Source: Psychroflexus longus (lineage in GTDB: Bacteria; Bacteroidota; Bacteroidia; Flavobacteriales; Flavobacteriaceae). From it: a stretch of 64,000 bases of DNA. Both the position numbers and the translations under genes were made by a program. Below the pieces are notes generated by a model. The model saw only the letters and a program-made list of their open reading frames with translations, searched no databases and had not been told where the DNA came from. Position 1 is the first letter of the stretch; each line of letters begins with the position of its first letter. The stretch covers positions 124,001 through 188,000 of the forward strand of contig NZ_JAIQZE010000005.1 in assembly GCF_020164595.1 (NCBI RefSeq), given 5' to 3'. Of this stretch, positions 8,835 to 17,210 are shown in pieces.

Positions 8835-11800
8835 TTATTTAAATGAATAACACTCTATATTGCTATCATTTGGCACTACAAGTAGCAATTTAGAATTCTT
8901 CATTTTTAGATTTTTAATTTCTTTTATTTGTTCGTTGAATGGTTTCATGCCTAGATCAGAAACAAATTTATAGTCGTTTATATCTTTCACCAAAAGGCCT
9001 TTTAATGCGGTATAAGCACCGTGATAAGTATTTACTCTTAAAGAGTTGCCTCCAATCAATAATCGATCTTCATTATTAAGCTCTAAAATAGAAAAGCTTG
9101 TTATAGGGGCTAATTGAAAGTCATTTGAAAATGGAATAAATTCATTATACTTCCCATTTTTATTTAATAGATAACCAGAAGCAAGGGTTTCAACTTTATA
9201 TTTTTCTGCTTCTTTTAATGAGCCACTAGTCATAACTTCTTCAATGTTTTTCCCAGCCATACTTTTATGATCTAGAAACCTCTTGCTCATCACATTCATT
9301 TGAGAAGCAAGCTCATCTTTTGTATTTAAAGGATAGTATTCACCATCACTATTGTAGGCTAAAATTACTTCATCAACTCCATTCTTGTCGAAATCTGAAT
9401 GATACATCATTAAAGGACCATCAAAATTGAGATTGAATTTTGTGTTTAATCCCCAGTTTCCAAACAAAATATCTTCATTCCCGTCGTTATTGATATCATA
9501 AAATGCTACCGTTTGCCATAAGCCGTTTAGCTTATTAGGAAGTTCCATTTCTTTTAGCTCACCTCCGTTATTTATGAAGATGTAAGGACGATCCCATTCA
9601 GTGGTGATAACCAGGTCTTTTACTCGGTCATCATTTACATCATGCCATTTTGCATCTGTGACTTTAGATTTTAGATGAAAATTTTCATCTTTGAAAAAAT
9701 GTCCAGTTCCATCATTAATTAAAATGTAAGAATCTACCATTAACCCGAAATTCCCTAACTCAGAATAATTACCAACAAATAAATCTTGATCACCATCGCC
9801 GTCATAATCGTAAGCAATTACTGTTGAAGTAATAGAAGAATCTTTAGGGATACGGCCCGACGACTTTGTAAAGCTGCCGTTATCATTTAAGTATAAACGA
9901 TCTTCTTTAAACTTGGAGCCCTTATTAGCGCCAGATGCTACATACAAGTCTAAATCTCCGTCATTATCTACGTCAATAAATATGGCTGAATTGTCTTCAA
10001 AGCTTGCATCATCATTAAATACCGGCTGATCTGAGATTTCAAAATTCATGCCGGTATTTTGAAAGAGTTGCGCAGATCTTCCTGATGCATTTCCAATAAA
10101 AACATCCTCAAAGCCATTATTATTGACATCACCTATGGCAATAGCAGGACCCAGTGTAGATACTTTGTAAGGAATGAGTTTCTCCTCGGCAAAATCATTA
10201 TAATTATCCTCTTTATGAGTAAAATTGATAAGATCTACTTTTTTGAAAATGTCACTCTTTTCTTCTCCTTTAGAATAATCATAAAATTTTCCACTTTCGT
10301 TGTAATCAACAACTAGGGTTGCATTAAATTCAGGTTTTACAATTGTCTGAATTTCATTATTAGGCCAGATGACTTTAATAGAGTCAACTTCCATAGCTTT
10401 GCCAAGTCCAAAATGTAACTTAGCTTCAATTGAGGATAAAAATCCTCTCGATTTAAATAACTGCTTGAGTTGAGTTTTGTCATTGCTATAAACCATGGCT
10501 TTTGCACCAATTCCTTCTTTATTTCCTGATGTATAATTCAGTTTTATGTTGAGGTAATTTGCATTTTTATCAGTCGTGTTTTCAAAAATAGAGGCTCTCT
10601 GGTTAAAATTATTTGTCACCAAATCCAAGTCGCCATCCAAGTCTAGGTCAACATAAATAGCACCATTGGACAGAAGGGGTTCATTTTTGATCCAGTTTCC
10701 AGTCTGATTATTGAAAGTTTCAGAATTACCTTCAAAAATCTCATTGGCTACAATACCGCTCGGCATTTTATCAATAGAATTGTAGAGCCACTTCAAGCCT
10801 TCGTTTTCATTCCTTCCTTTGAAAGCGCTTGAAACATATTTTTTAAAATCCAAACTATTTGGCCTGCGCAAAATGCCGTTTGAAATAAATAAATCCTGAT
10901 GTGTATCATTATTAAAATCTGCAAACAAAGGCGCCCAGCTCCAATCCGTATCAGCAACTTCATGAAGTAGAGCAGTCTCTATGAAATATTCTCCTTTTTG
11001 ATTAAACTGAAGCATATTTCTTGAAAACTGATCTTTGTAGCCTAATTTTTTGAGATGTGCCTGCATGTTGAACATAGCATCATCACCTTCGGTTTCCTTT
11101 AATAGTCGTTCTTCTTTTGGAAGCATGTCCAAAGTCATCAAATCCTGATAACCATTACCGTTAATATCGGCAGCATCACTTCCCATAGAAAATCTACTAA
11201 TGGTTGTAAAAGCTTTACTGAGACTTTCAGTGAATGTCCCATCTTGGTTATTGATATAGTAATAATCGTCTTCATGAAAATCGTTACATACATAGATATC
11301 ATCCCAGCCATCATTATTGAAATCCGCTATGCTAGCACTTAGGCCATAGCCATTCACGCCTCCAAAAATATTGGCAGATTCGCTTACGTCAACAAATTTA
11401 CCATTGTCGTTTCTGAGTAAAACATCACCAACATTCGGCACTCTCTCATTTCTTAATTCTGCTCTGCCATGTGACAAATTGGTGTGAACAGCATGATTCA
11501 CGATATAAGCATCCAAATCTCCATCCTTGTCGTAATCGAAAAAATAAGCTTGTGTTGAATAACCTTTAAAATCCAACCCATAGGATTTGGAGTCTTCTGT
11601 AAAAGTGCCATCACCATTATTGATGAATAGCTCATTGTGTCCAGTGAAGTCAAGTAATCCTGAAACTGCACAAACATAAATGTCAAGTAAGCCATCATTG
11701 TTGATGTCTACCATGGTTACGCCTGTATTCCAGCTTGATTTACTTTCAATTTTTGCCTTTTCGGAGACATCTTCAAATTCTAAATTCCCCTTGTTGAGAT

Positions 11801-12068
11801 ATAACTTGTTTTCTCCTGTGTTGGCCACAAAAAACAAGTCTGGTAAGCCATTGCCATTTACATCACCAGCAGCGACTCCGCCTCCGTTGTAATAATAAAT
11901 ATAGTTGATAATACTGTGCTCAGCATCTTCAGCAACCATATTACTGAAGTCGACATGGCTTCTCTCTAGCGGAACTTCTTGAAATAAAAAGTCATCATTG
12001 GATGTATTTGTACAACTCCAAAAAGCGATAATGGAGAATAATAATATTGAGTTAATTCTTGTCTTAAT
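8835..12068 (-). CDS. CRTAC1-like lipoprotein with FG-GAP/VCBS repeats and ASPIC/UnbV domain; start codon apparently ATT
   Basis: The protein is about 1077 residues if read from 12068. The first ATG in frame (11939) lies inside the conserved N-terminal segment shared with the paralogues at 31001 and 34308. Upstream of it the frame stays open for 43 more codons and encodes a lipoprotein signal ending in AFWSC, starting with ATT and bounded by TGA. The body carries many D-x-N-x-D-G loops (for example DINNDGLLD) of beta-propeller FG-GAP repeats, probably calcium binding. An ASPIC/UnbV segment includes SRGFLSSIEAKLHFGLG, and a second set of repeats follows. It is closest to the copy at 34308 (shared IFGGVNGYGL, FHEDDYYY). 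It is likely surface exposed with unknown role, and in an operon with the haloperoxidase. The gene may be impaired if ATT is not used. Confidence 0.75.
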   Translation of the reverse strand: MKTRINSILLFSIIAFWSCTNTSNDDFLFQEVPLERSHVDFSNMVAEDAEHSIINYIYYYNGGGVAAGDVNGNGLPDLFFVANTGENKLYLNKGNLEFEDVSEKAKIESKSSWNTGVTMVDINNDGLLDIYVCAVSGLLDFTGHNELFINNGDGTFTEDSKSYGLDFKGYSTQAYFFDYDKDGDLDAYIVNHAVHTNLSHGRAELRNERVPNVGDVLLRNDNGKFVDVSESANIFGGVNGYGLSASIADFNNDGWDDIYVCNDFHEDDYYYINNQDGTFTESLSKAFTTISRFSMGSDAADINGNGYQDLMTLDMLPKEERLLKETEGDDAMFNMQAHLKKLGYKDQFSRNMLQFNQKGEYFIETALLHEVADTDWSWAPLFADFNNDTHQDLFISNGILRRPNSLDFKKYVSSAFKGRNENEGLKWLYNSIDKMPSGIVANEIFEGNSETFNNQTGNWIKNEPLLSNGAIYVDLDLDGDLDLVTNNFNQRASIFENTTDKNANYLNIKLNYTSGNKEGIGAKAMVYSNDKTQLKQLFKSRGFLSSIEAKLHFGLGKAMEVDSIKVIWPNNEIQTIVKPEFNATLVVDYNESGKFYDYSKGEEKSDIFKKVDLINFTHKEDNYNDFAEEKLIPYKVSTLGPAIAIGDVNNNGFEDVFIGNASGRSAQLFQNTGMNFEISDQPVFNDDASFEDNSAIFIDVDNDGDLDLYVASGANKGSKFKEDRLYLNDNGSFTKSSGRIPKDSSITSTVIAYDYDGDGDQDLFVGNYSELGNFGLMVDSYILINDGTGHFFKDENFHLKSKVTDAKWHDVNDDRVKDLVITTEWDRPYIFINNGGELKEMELPNKLNGLWQTVAFYDINNDGNEDILFGNWGLNTKFNLNFDGPLMMYHSDFDKNGVDEVILAYNSDGEYYPLNTKDELASQMNVMSKRFLDHKSMAGKNIEEVMTSGSLKEAEKYKVETLASGYLLNKNGKYNEFIPFSNDFQLAPITSFSILELNNEDRLLIGGNSLRVNTYHGAYTALKGLLVKDINDYKFVSDLGMKPFNEQIKEIKNLKMKNSKLLLVVPNDSNIECYSFK

Positions 12069-12087
12069 GATATTTCAATTTTTAAGA

Positions 12088-12118
12088 CAAAATTATGAAT
12101 AAATATCTTTAAAGCAAG
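12088..12118 (-). promoter_or_regulatory. Promoter of the CRTAC1-like/haloperoxidase operon
   Basis: On the minus strand TAATTTTG (12095-12088) matches TAnnTTTG. CTTG (12118-12115) lies 19 bases earlier. The transcript would begin about 12 bases before the ATT at 12068. That supports translation from the upstream position rather than from the ATG at 11939. The rest of the AT-rich gap up to 12356 holds nothing I can name. Confidence 0.45.
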
Positions 12119-12356
12119 TGGCTGGGACTAATTTTATGTTAATCAATTCTATAGAAATTAAAATCTCTTGTCTGATTATAAATTTAAAAATGAAACTAAA
12201 AGTTTGATTTTTCATATTTTATAATTGTTAATTACTTCTATTTAAATGATATGATGCCGAAGTTTTAGAGTTTTATGATAAGAAAAATACAGTTGAGTGG
12301 TTTTTAAAGTTTTGGAATGCAATATTTTGAACCTATGTTTAAAACTAAAATATATC

Positions 12357-12779
12357 CTAATTTTTTAAAGATTCTAAAGCGTAAAAGAGTCTGTTTTGAG
12401 ATTGATCCTGAGAGCCAAAAATACTTCTGTAGAGATCTAGGTTTTGATCCAAAACAATCCAATGGGGAGTGCCCTCACATTTAAAATGATTGTAAGCTTC
12501 TGCATCAGGATCTATATAAATATCGAAAGGAGAAGTTTTAGTAGTGAAAATATCAAGAATTTCGTTTTCAGTAAAAGTTTGATTACCAAAATTGGTGTGT
12601 ATGACAATTAAATTTAGTTCAGGGAAATCCCTGGTCAACTCATACGCAAACGGAATAGCCCTCCCTGTACAGCCCAAACAATAAGTATTATAAAAAAGGA
12701 GGAGATTCACTTTTTTCTTTTTCATTAAATTTTTTAAAGTCAGGTTTTCGCCTTTTAGGCTTTTCAGCAGTATGTCCAT
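12357..12779 (-). CDS. Thioredoxin-like (TlpA/AhpC-type) protein with CLGC active site
   Basis: A 140-residue thioredoxin-fold protein. The active-site motif is Cys34-Leu-Gly-Cys37 after the beta strand VNLLLFYNTY. The cis-proline is in GTPHW. There is no signal peptide or membrane segment, so as written it is cytoplasmic, although TlpA relatives are usually exported; a missed upstream start is possible. Its 3' end (12375-12422) is duplicated at 7424-7471. A TAAATTTG box (12828-12821, minus strand) could be its -7 element. The oxidoreductase partner is unknown. Confidence 0.7.
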   Translation of the reverse strand: MDILLKSLKGENLTLKNLMKKKKVNLLLFYNTYCLGCTGRAIPFAYELTRDFPELNLIVIHTNFGNQTFTENEILDIFTTKTSPFDIYIDPDAEAYNHFKCEGTPHWIVLDQNLDLYRSIFGSQDQSQNRLFYALESLKN

Positions 12780-12895
12780 ATTTGTTTTAAGATCTATTTT
12801 CAGTAAGCTTTAAATCATATCAAATTTACGAATTGACTAAATTATTTAATAACTTTAAGGCCGACCATATTTAATTCAATATAAACTCAATTATA

Positions 12896-15800
12896 ATGAA
12901 CATCAAAAAAGTTTTAGTTGCCAATAGAGGAGAAATCGCTATCAGGATTTTCCGGGCTTGTACAGAAATAGGTATAAGGACTGTTGGTGTTTACACTTAC
13001 GAAGACCGATATTCTTTACACAGATATAAAGCAGACGAATCTTACCAGGTAGGAGACGATAAAGAACCTTTAAAACCTTATTTGGACATCGATGAAATCA
13101 TCCGTGTAGCCAAAGAAAACGGTGTGGATGCCATCCATCCTGGGTATGGTTTTCTTTCTGAAAATGCAAAATTCGCTCAAGCGTGTGAGGACAATGATAT
13201 TGTTTTTGTAGGTCCTAAAGTCGATGTTTTAAAATCACTGGGAGATAAAGTGACTGCGAAAAAAGTCGCTATTGCCAATGATGTTCCCATTATAGAAAGT
13301 AATAAAGAGGACCTGACCTCTTTGGAGATTGCAACAAAAGAAGCAGAGAGAATTGGTTTTCCACTGATGCTAAAAGCAGCTTCAGGTGGAGGTGGTCGTG
13401 GAATGCGAGTGCTTAGAAGCATGGACGAGTTGGAGAATGCTTACAGTGAATCCAGGCGGGAAGCCAAAAATGCCTTTGGTGATGAAACTGTTTTTCTTGA
13501 AAAATTCATAGAAAACCCCAAGCATATTGAAATCCAAATTGTCGCCGACAATCATGGAAATATTCTTCATCTTTTTGAAAGGGATTGCTCGGTGCAACGC
13601 CGCTATCAAAAAGTAATTGAATTTGCACCGTCTAAAGATTTGGATGAAACGGTAAAAAACAATCTTTATAAGTATGCTGTCAAAATATGTAAGGCAGTAA
13701 ACTACAATAACATAGGTACTGTAGAATTTCTTGTGGACGATGATGGCAGTATTTATTTTATTGAAGTAAACCCTCGAGTGCAGGTAGAGCACACCGTGAC
13801 TGAAGTTGTGACGGGGATAGATCTGATAAAAACCCAACTTTACATTGCGGATAATTTTAAGCTATCAGATGAAGAAATAAAACTTCCTAACCAGGAATCG
13901 GTTTCAGTAAATGGATATGCTGTACAATGTAGAATTACTACTGAAGATCCTAAAAATGACTTTAAACCCGATTACGGAATCATAACAACTTACAGAAGCG
14001 CATCAGGATTTGGAATTCGCCTCGATGCGGGTAGTGTTTACCAGGGAGTGAAGATTTCTCCGTTTTTTGATTCCATGCTTGTGAAGGTGTCTGCCAGCAG
14101 CAGAACTTTGGATGATGCTTGTAAGAAAATGCGTCGTGCTTTGGCAGAATTTAGAGTGCGTGGCGTGAAAACCAACATGGCCTTTCTAGATAATATTCTA
14201 AAGGATGCGACCTTCCGTGAAGGCCGGGTTACTGTAAATTATATTAAGAATACACCTGAGCTTTTCGATATCAAAGAACCAAGAAACCGTGCGACAAAAA
14301 TGGTTAACTTCCTTGGGGATGTGACCGTAAACGGAAATCCAGATGTAAAAAATACTATCAAGAATCCAAACTTTTTAAAGCCTGAAGTTCCTAAAGTTTC
14401 ATCTCAAACGCCTTATCAAAAAGGAACGAAAGACCTGCTGACAGAATTGGGACCAGAAGAATTTTCGAAGTGGTTGACGAATGAGAAGAAAATTCATTTT
14501 ACCGATACGACGATGCGTGATGGGCACCAGAGTCTTCTAGCTACAAGAATGAGGACGTATGATATGCAGAAAGTCGCAGAAAATTTTGCGAAATCTCATC
14601 CAGAAGTTTTTAGTATGGAAGTTTGGGGAGGAGCGACTTTCGACGTTTGTATGCGATTTCTGAAAGAAAACCCATGGGAACGACTCAAGCTGTTGAGGAA
14701 AGCCATGCCTAATATTTTATTGCAAATGCTGCTTCGAGGTTCCAATGGAGTTGGGTACACCGCTTACCCAGATAATTTGATCGAACGTTTTGTGACTGAA
14801 TCCTGGAACAGCGGTATTGATATATTCAGAATTTTTGATTCTCAAAACTGGATGAAATCTATTGCACCCTGTATAGAATATGTAAGAAAGAATACCAGTG
14901 GTTTGGCTGAGGCTTCAATGTGCTATACTGGCGATATCATGGATCCCAATCGCACCAAATACACTTTAAAGTACTACCTTCAGTTAGCCAAAGATCTTGA
15001 AAACGCAGGAGCGCATATCATTGCTATTAAAGACATGGCAGGTCTTTTGAAACCCAATGCAGCTACAGAACTGGTTTCAGCCTTGAAATCTGAAGTGAAA
15101 CTACCTATTCATTTACACACACACGATACCTCTTCTATGCAGGCTTCGACTTACTTAAATGCTATTGAAGCTGGAGTAGATGTGGTAGATGTTGCCCTCG
15201 GGGGATTATCGGGATTGACCTCTCAACCCAACTTCAATTCCCTGGTAGAAGTATTAAAATACCATCCAAGGGAAAACAAGCTTAATAATGAAAGATTAAA
15301 CGAATACTCTATCTATTGGGAGCAGGTGAGAACATACTATTACCCATTTGAATCTGGATTGAAATCTGGAACGGGGGAAGTGTATACTCATGAAATACCT
15401 GGCGGACAGTATTCCAACCTGAAACCACAGGCGGAGTCTTTGGGTCTTGCCGATAGATTTCATGAAATCACAGACATGTATGCCAAAGTGAATCAACTTT
15501 TTGGAGATATCATAAAGGTAACGCCAAGTTCTAAAGTGGTTGGCGATATGGCCCAATATCTGGTAAGTAATAATCTAACGATAGAAGATGTTTTGGAAGA
15601 TGGAGAAAACTTATCTTTTCCACAGTCTGTTGTAAGCTTCTTCAAAGGCGATCTGGGTCAGCCAGTTGGAGGTTTTCCAGAGAAGATTCAAAAGATCATT
15701 TTAAAAGGAGAAAAACCTTATACAGATAGACCAAACGCTCACTTGGAGCCGGTTGATTTTGAAAAGGAATTCAAGGAATTTCAAACAATGTTTTCTGATG

Positions 15801-16348
15801 ATATGGATAGAGAATTGGAATTCACAGATTTCTTGTCTTACAAACTTTATCCCAAGGTATTTACAGAGGCCTATAACCATCACCTTAAATATGGAAGTGT
15901 TTTTAACATTCCAACTAAGAATTTTTTCTACGGAATGGATCCTGGAGAGGAAATTGTTGTAGAACTTGATAGAGGAAAGACATTGCTCATTACACTAGTG
16001 TCTGTAGGAAGAACAGATGATAGTGGTATGGCTACAGTTTTCTTTAAGGTAAATGGTCAAACGCGAAATATACAGGTGAGAAATGAAAGTGTAAAAGTGG
16101 ATAAAGTTTCTCATGTAAAAGCAGACAAATCTGAAGATAAGCAAATAGGAGCTCCACTACAAGGTTCTCTTACAGATATTTTGGTCAAAAAAGGCGATAA
16201 GGTGAAGAAAAATCAACCTTTATTTATCATTGAAGCTATGAAAATGGAAACTACCGTTACTGCTAATGTAGAAGGTGAAGTAAGTGAAGTTGTATTAAAA
16301 CCAGGAATCATGGTTTATGCTGATGATTTAGTGGTTAAACTGAAATAA
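12896..16348 (+). CDS. pyc: Pyruvate carboxylase (single-chain, biotin-dependent)
   Basis: A 1150-residue enzyme that makes oxaloacetate from pyruvate, bicarbonate and ATP (anaplerosis). Domains in order: biotin carboxylase (about 1-460), with the ATP-grasp glycine loop in SGGGGRGMRV and the EVNPRVQVEHTVTE segment; a carboxyltransferase TIM barrel (about 535-810), with TTMRDGHQSLLATR and HLHTHDT; the conserved PYC linker domain; and a C-terminal biotinyl domain, with EAMKMET and Lys1116 as the biotin site. The length and order match the single-polypeptide form. The gene is monocistronic, with a hairpin terminator right after it. The convergent neighbour was probably once the porin gene whose 3' remnant follows. 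Confidence 0.96.
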   Translation: MNIKKVLVANRGEIAIRIFRACTEIGIRTVGVYTYEDRYSLHRYKADESYQVGDDKEPLKPYLDIDEIIRVAKENGVDAIHPGYGFLSENAKFAQACEDNDIVFVGPKVDVLKSLGDKVTAKKVAIANDVPIIESNKEDLTSLEIATKEAERIGFPLMLKAASGGGGRGMRVLRSMDELENAYSESRREAKNAFGDETVFLEKFIENPKHIEIQIVADNHGNILHLFERDCSVQRRYQKVIEFAPSKDLDETVKNNLYKYAVKICKAVNYNNIGTVEFLVDDDGSIYFIEVNPRVQVEHTVTEVVTGIDLIKTQLYIADNFKLSDEEIKLPNQESVSVNGYAVQCRITTEDPKNDFKPDYGIITTYRSASGFGIRLDAGSVYQGVKISPFFDSMLVKVSASSRTLDDACKKMRRALAEFRVRGVKTNMAFLDNILKDATFREGRVTVNYIKNTPELFDIKEPRNRATKMVNFLGDVTVNGNPDVKNTIKNPNFLKPEVPKVSSQTPYQKGTKDLLTELGPEEFSKWLTNEKKIHFTDTTMRDGHQSLLATRMRTYDMQKVAENFAKSHPEVFSMEVWGGATFDVCMRFLKENPWERLKLLRKAMPNILLQMLLRGSNGVGYTAYPDNLIERFVTESWNSGIDIFRIFDSQNWMKSIAPCIEYVRKNTSGLAEASMCYTGDIMDPNRTKYTLKYYLQLAKDLENAGAHIIAIKDMAGLLKPNAATELVSALKSEVKLPIHLHTHDTSSMQASTYLNAIEAGVDVVDVALGGLSGLTSQPNFNSLVEVLKYHPRENKLNNERLNEYSIYWEQVRTYYYPFESGLKSGTGEVYTHEIPGGQYSNLKPQAESLGLADRFHEITDMYAKVNQLFGDIIKVTPSSKVVGDMAQYLVSNNLTIEDVLEDGENLSFPQSVVSFFKGDLGQPVGGFPEKIQKIILKGEKPYTDRPNAHLEPVDFEKEFKEFQTMFSDDMDRELEFTDFLSYKLYPKVFTEAYNHHLKYGSVFNIPTKNFFYGMDPGEEIVVELDRGKTLLITLVSVGRTDDSGMATVFFKVNGQTRNIQVRNESVKVDKVSHVKADKSEDKQIGAPLQGSLTDILVKKGDKVKKNQPLFIIEAMKMETTVTANVEGEVSEVVLKPGIMVYADDLVVKLK

Positions 16349-16368
16349 TCCTTAAAGCAATAGACACA

Positions 16369-16397
16369 AAAAGCCCTTTTATTTAAAAGGGTTTTTT
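16369..16397 (+). terminator. Rho-independent terminator of pyc
   Basis: The stem CCCTTTT/AAAAGGG (16374-16380 and 16385-16391) has an ATTT loop. A run of six T follows on the right and an A-rich run lies on the left. It starts 20 bases after the pyc stop. Confidence 0.85.
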
Positions 16398-16401
16398 GCT
16401 T

Positions 16402-16525
16402 TTAAAAAAGCTTTACAGCAACTTGAAGTGCTCCGTATTCCTGAAGGTTATTCCACATAGCCGTGGCAGAAACAGGAAGTGTATACCTGTAAAAAAGCTT
16501 TACTGTTTTAGGGTATAGTAGCGAA
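16402..16525 (-). pseudogene. 3'-end fragment of the porin gene found intact at 41784-42575
   Basis: About 124 bases on the minus strand match the last part of the porin gene. They encode KTVKLFYRYTLPVSATAMWN then NLQEYGALQVAVKLF and a stop, against KLFDRHTLPVSATAMWN and GALEVAVNLF in the intact gene. By eye about 81% of bases agree over 16401-16515, and about 92% over 16451-16515. One inserted base near 16516 breaks the frame. There is no 5' part. It lies directly after the pyc terminator and before the sugar island. Confidence 0.8.
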
Positions 16526-16597
16526 ATCATAGAGATATTTTTTTAATCATCAGATAATATCAAAAATCTGCTTTAAAATGTTTCAATTCGAGTAGCT

Positions 16598-17200
16598 TTA
16601 GCTCAAAGACCATGATCTACCGCCAGTCATTTCGTTTAAATCCCCGCAATAATAAGCCCCTGGTATAGGATCATAAGCTAGAACTTCCTCTCCTATTTTT
16701 TCAGTAGTCAAGTACGCTTTAATAGATAGCGACTTTAATGTATTCAAAAGTTCAGAAGTAGTCAAGCCTTCAAAATCTGGGTTTTCCAAGCGCTCTTGAT
16801 CTTTTTCGCCTTTTAATTTGAGGTATTGGTCCAAAAACTTTTCTATGTGTTTTTCATGTATTTGATTCACTTGCAGGTCAGCGTACACTTTAAGTTGCTC
16901 TTGCATGGTAGCAAAAGCACTTTTGAAATGCTTTTGATCGTCAGGGTTGTAGATTTTATCAACATAACTATCTATAAACTGGGGCACATTCAACTCTATA
17001 GCTGATGGGAGTTGTTCTGTTTTGGGTAAATAGACGTCTACTAATTTATTGAGCAGCTTACTTTCTTGAGAAGATAATATCTTTGGTAACCATTGTTTTT
17101 CAGAAGCTGTACAGCTATTTAGTAGACTCAAAACTGTAGGCGTAGCTACCACAAATCCTGTAGCGTAAGCAATCTGCCTAAGAGCGGTTCTTCGTTTCAT
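16598..17200 (-). CDS. Gluconate 2-dehydrogenase subunit 3-like protein (small subunit of a GMC dehydrogenase)
   Basis: A 200-residue protein starting MKRRTALRQIA followed by a hydrophobic stretch to about residue 27. This is a twin-arginine-type export signal, and an LLNSC at residues 26-30 could act as a lipobox. The rest is helical and matches the gluconate 2-dehydrogenase subunit 3 family (LLNKLVDVYLPKTEQLPSA). Such subunits accompany GMC catalytic subunits and are needed to export and mature them. The GMC gene lies 10 bases upstream on the same strand. No cytochrome subunit is present, so the electron acceptor is unknown. Confidence 0.85.
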   Translation of the reverse strand: MKRRTALRQIAYATGFVVATPTVLSLLNSCTASEKQWLPKILSSQESKLLNKLVDVYLPKTEQLPSAIELNVPQFIDSYVDKIYNPDDQKHFKSAFATMQEQLKVYADLQVNQIHEKHIEKFLDQYLKLKGEKDQERLENPDFEGLTTSELLNTLKSLSIKAYLTTEKIGEEVLAYDPIPGAYYCGDLNEMTGGRSWSLS

Positions 17201-17210
17201 AGCTTAATTC

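Noticed and set aside
13382-13837. A 151-codon minus-strand frame inside pyc
   Set aside because: It is antisense to the conserved biotin carboxylase domain and resembles no known protein.
15296-15556. Minus-strand frame within pyc
   Set aside because: Shadow of the carboxyltransferase coding sequence, with no independent start signal.
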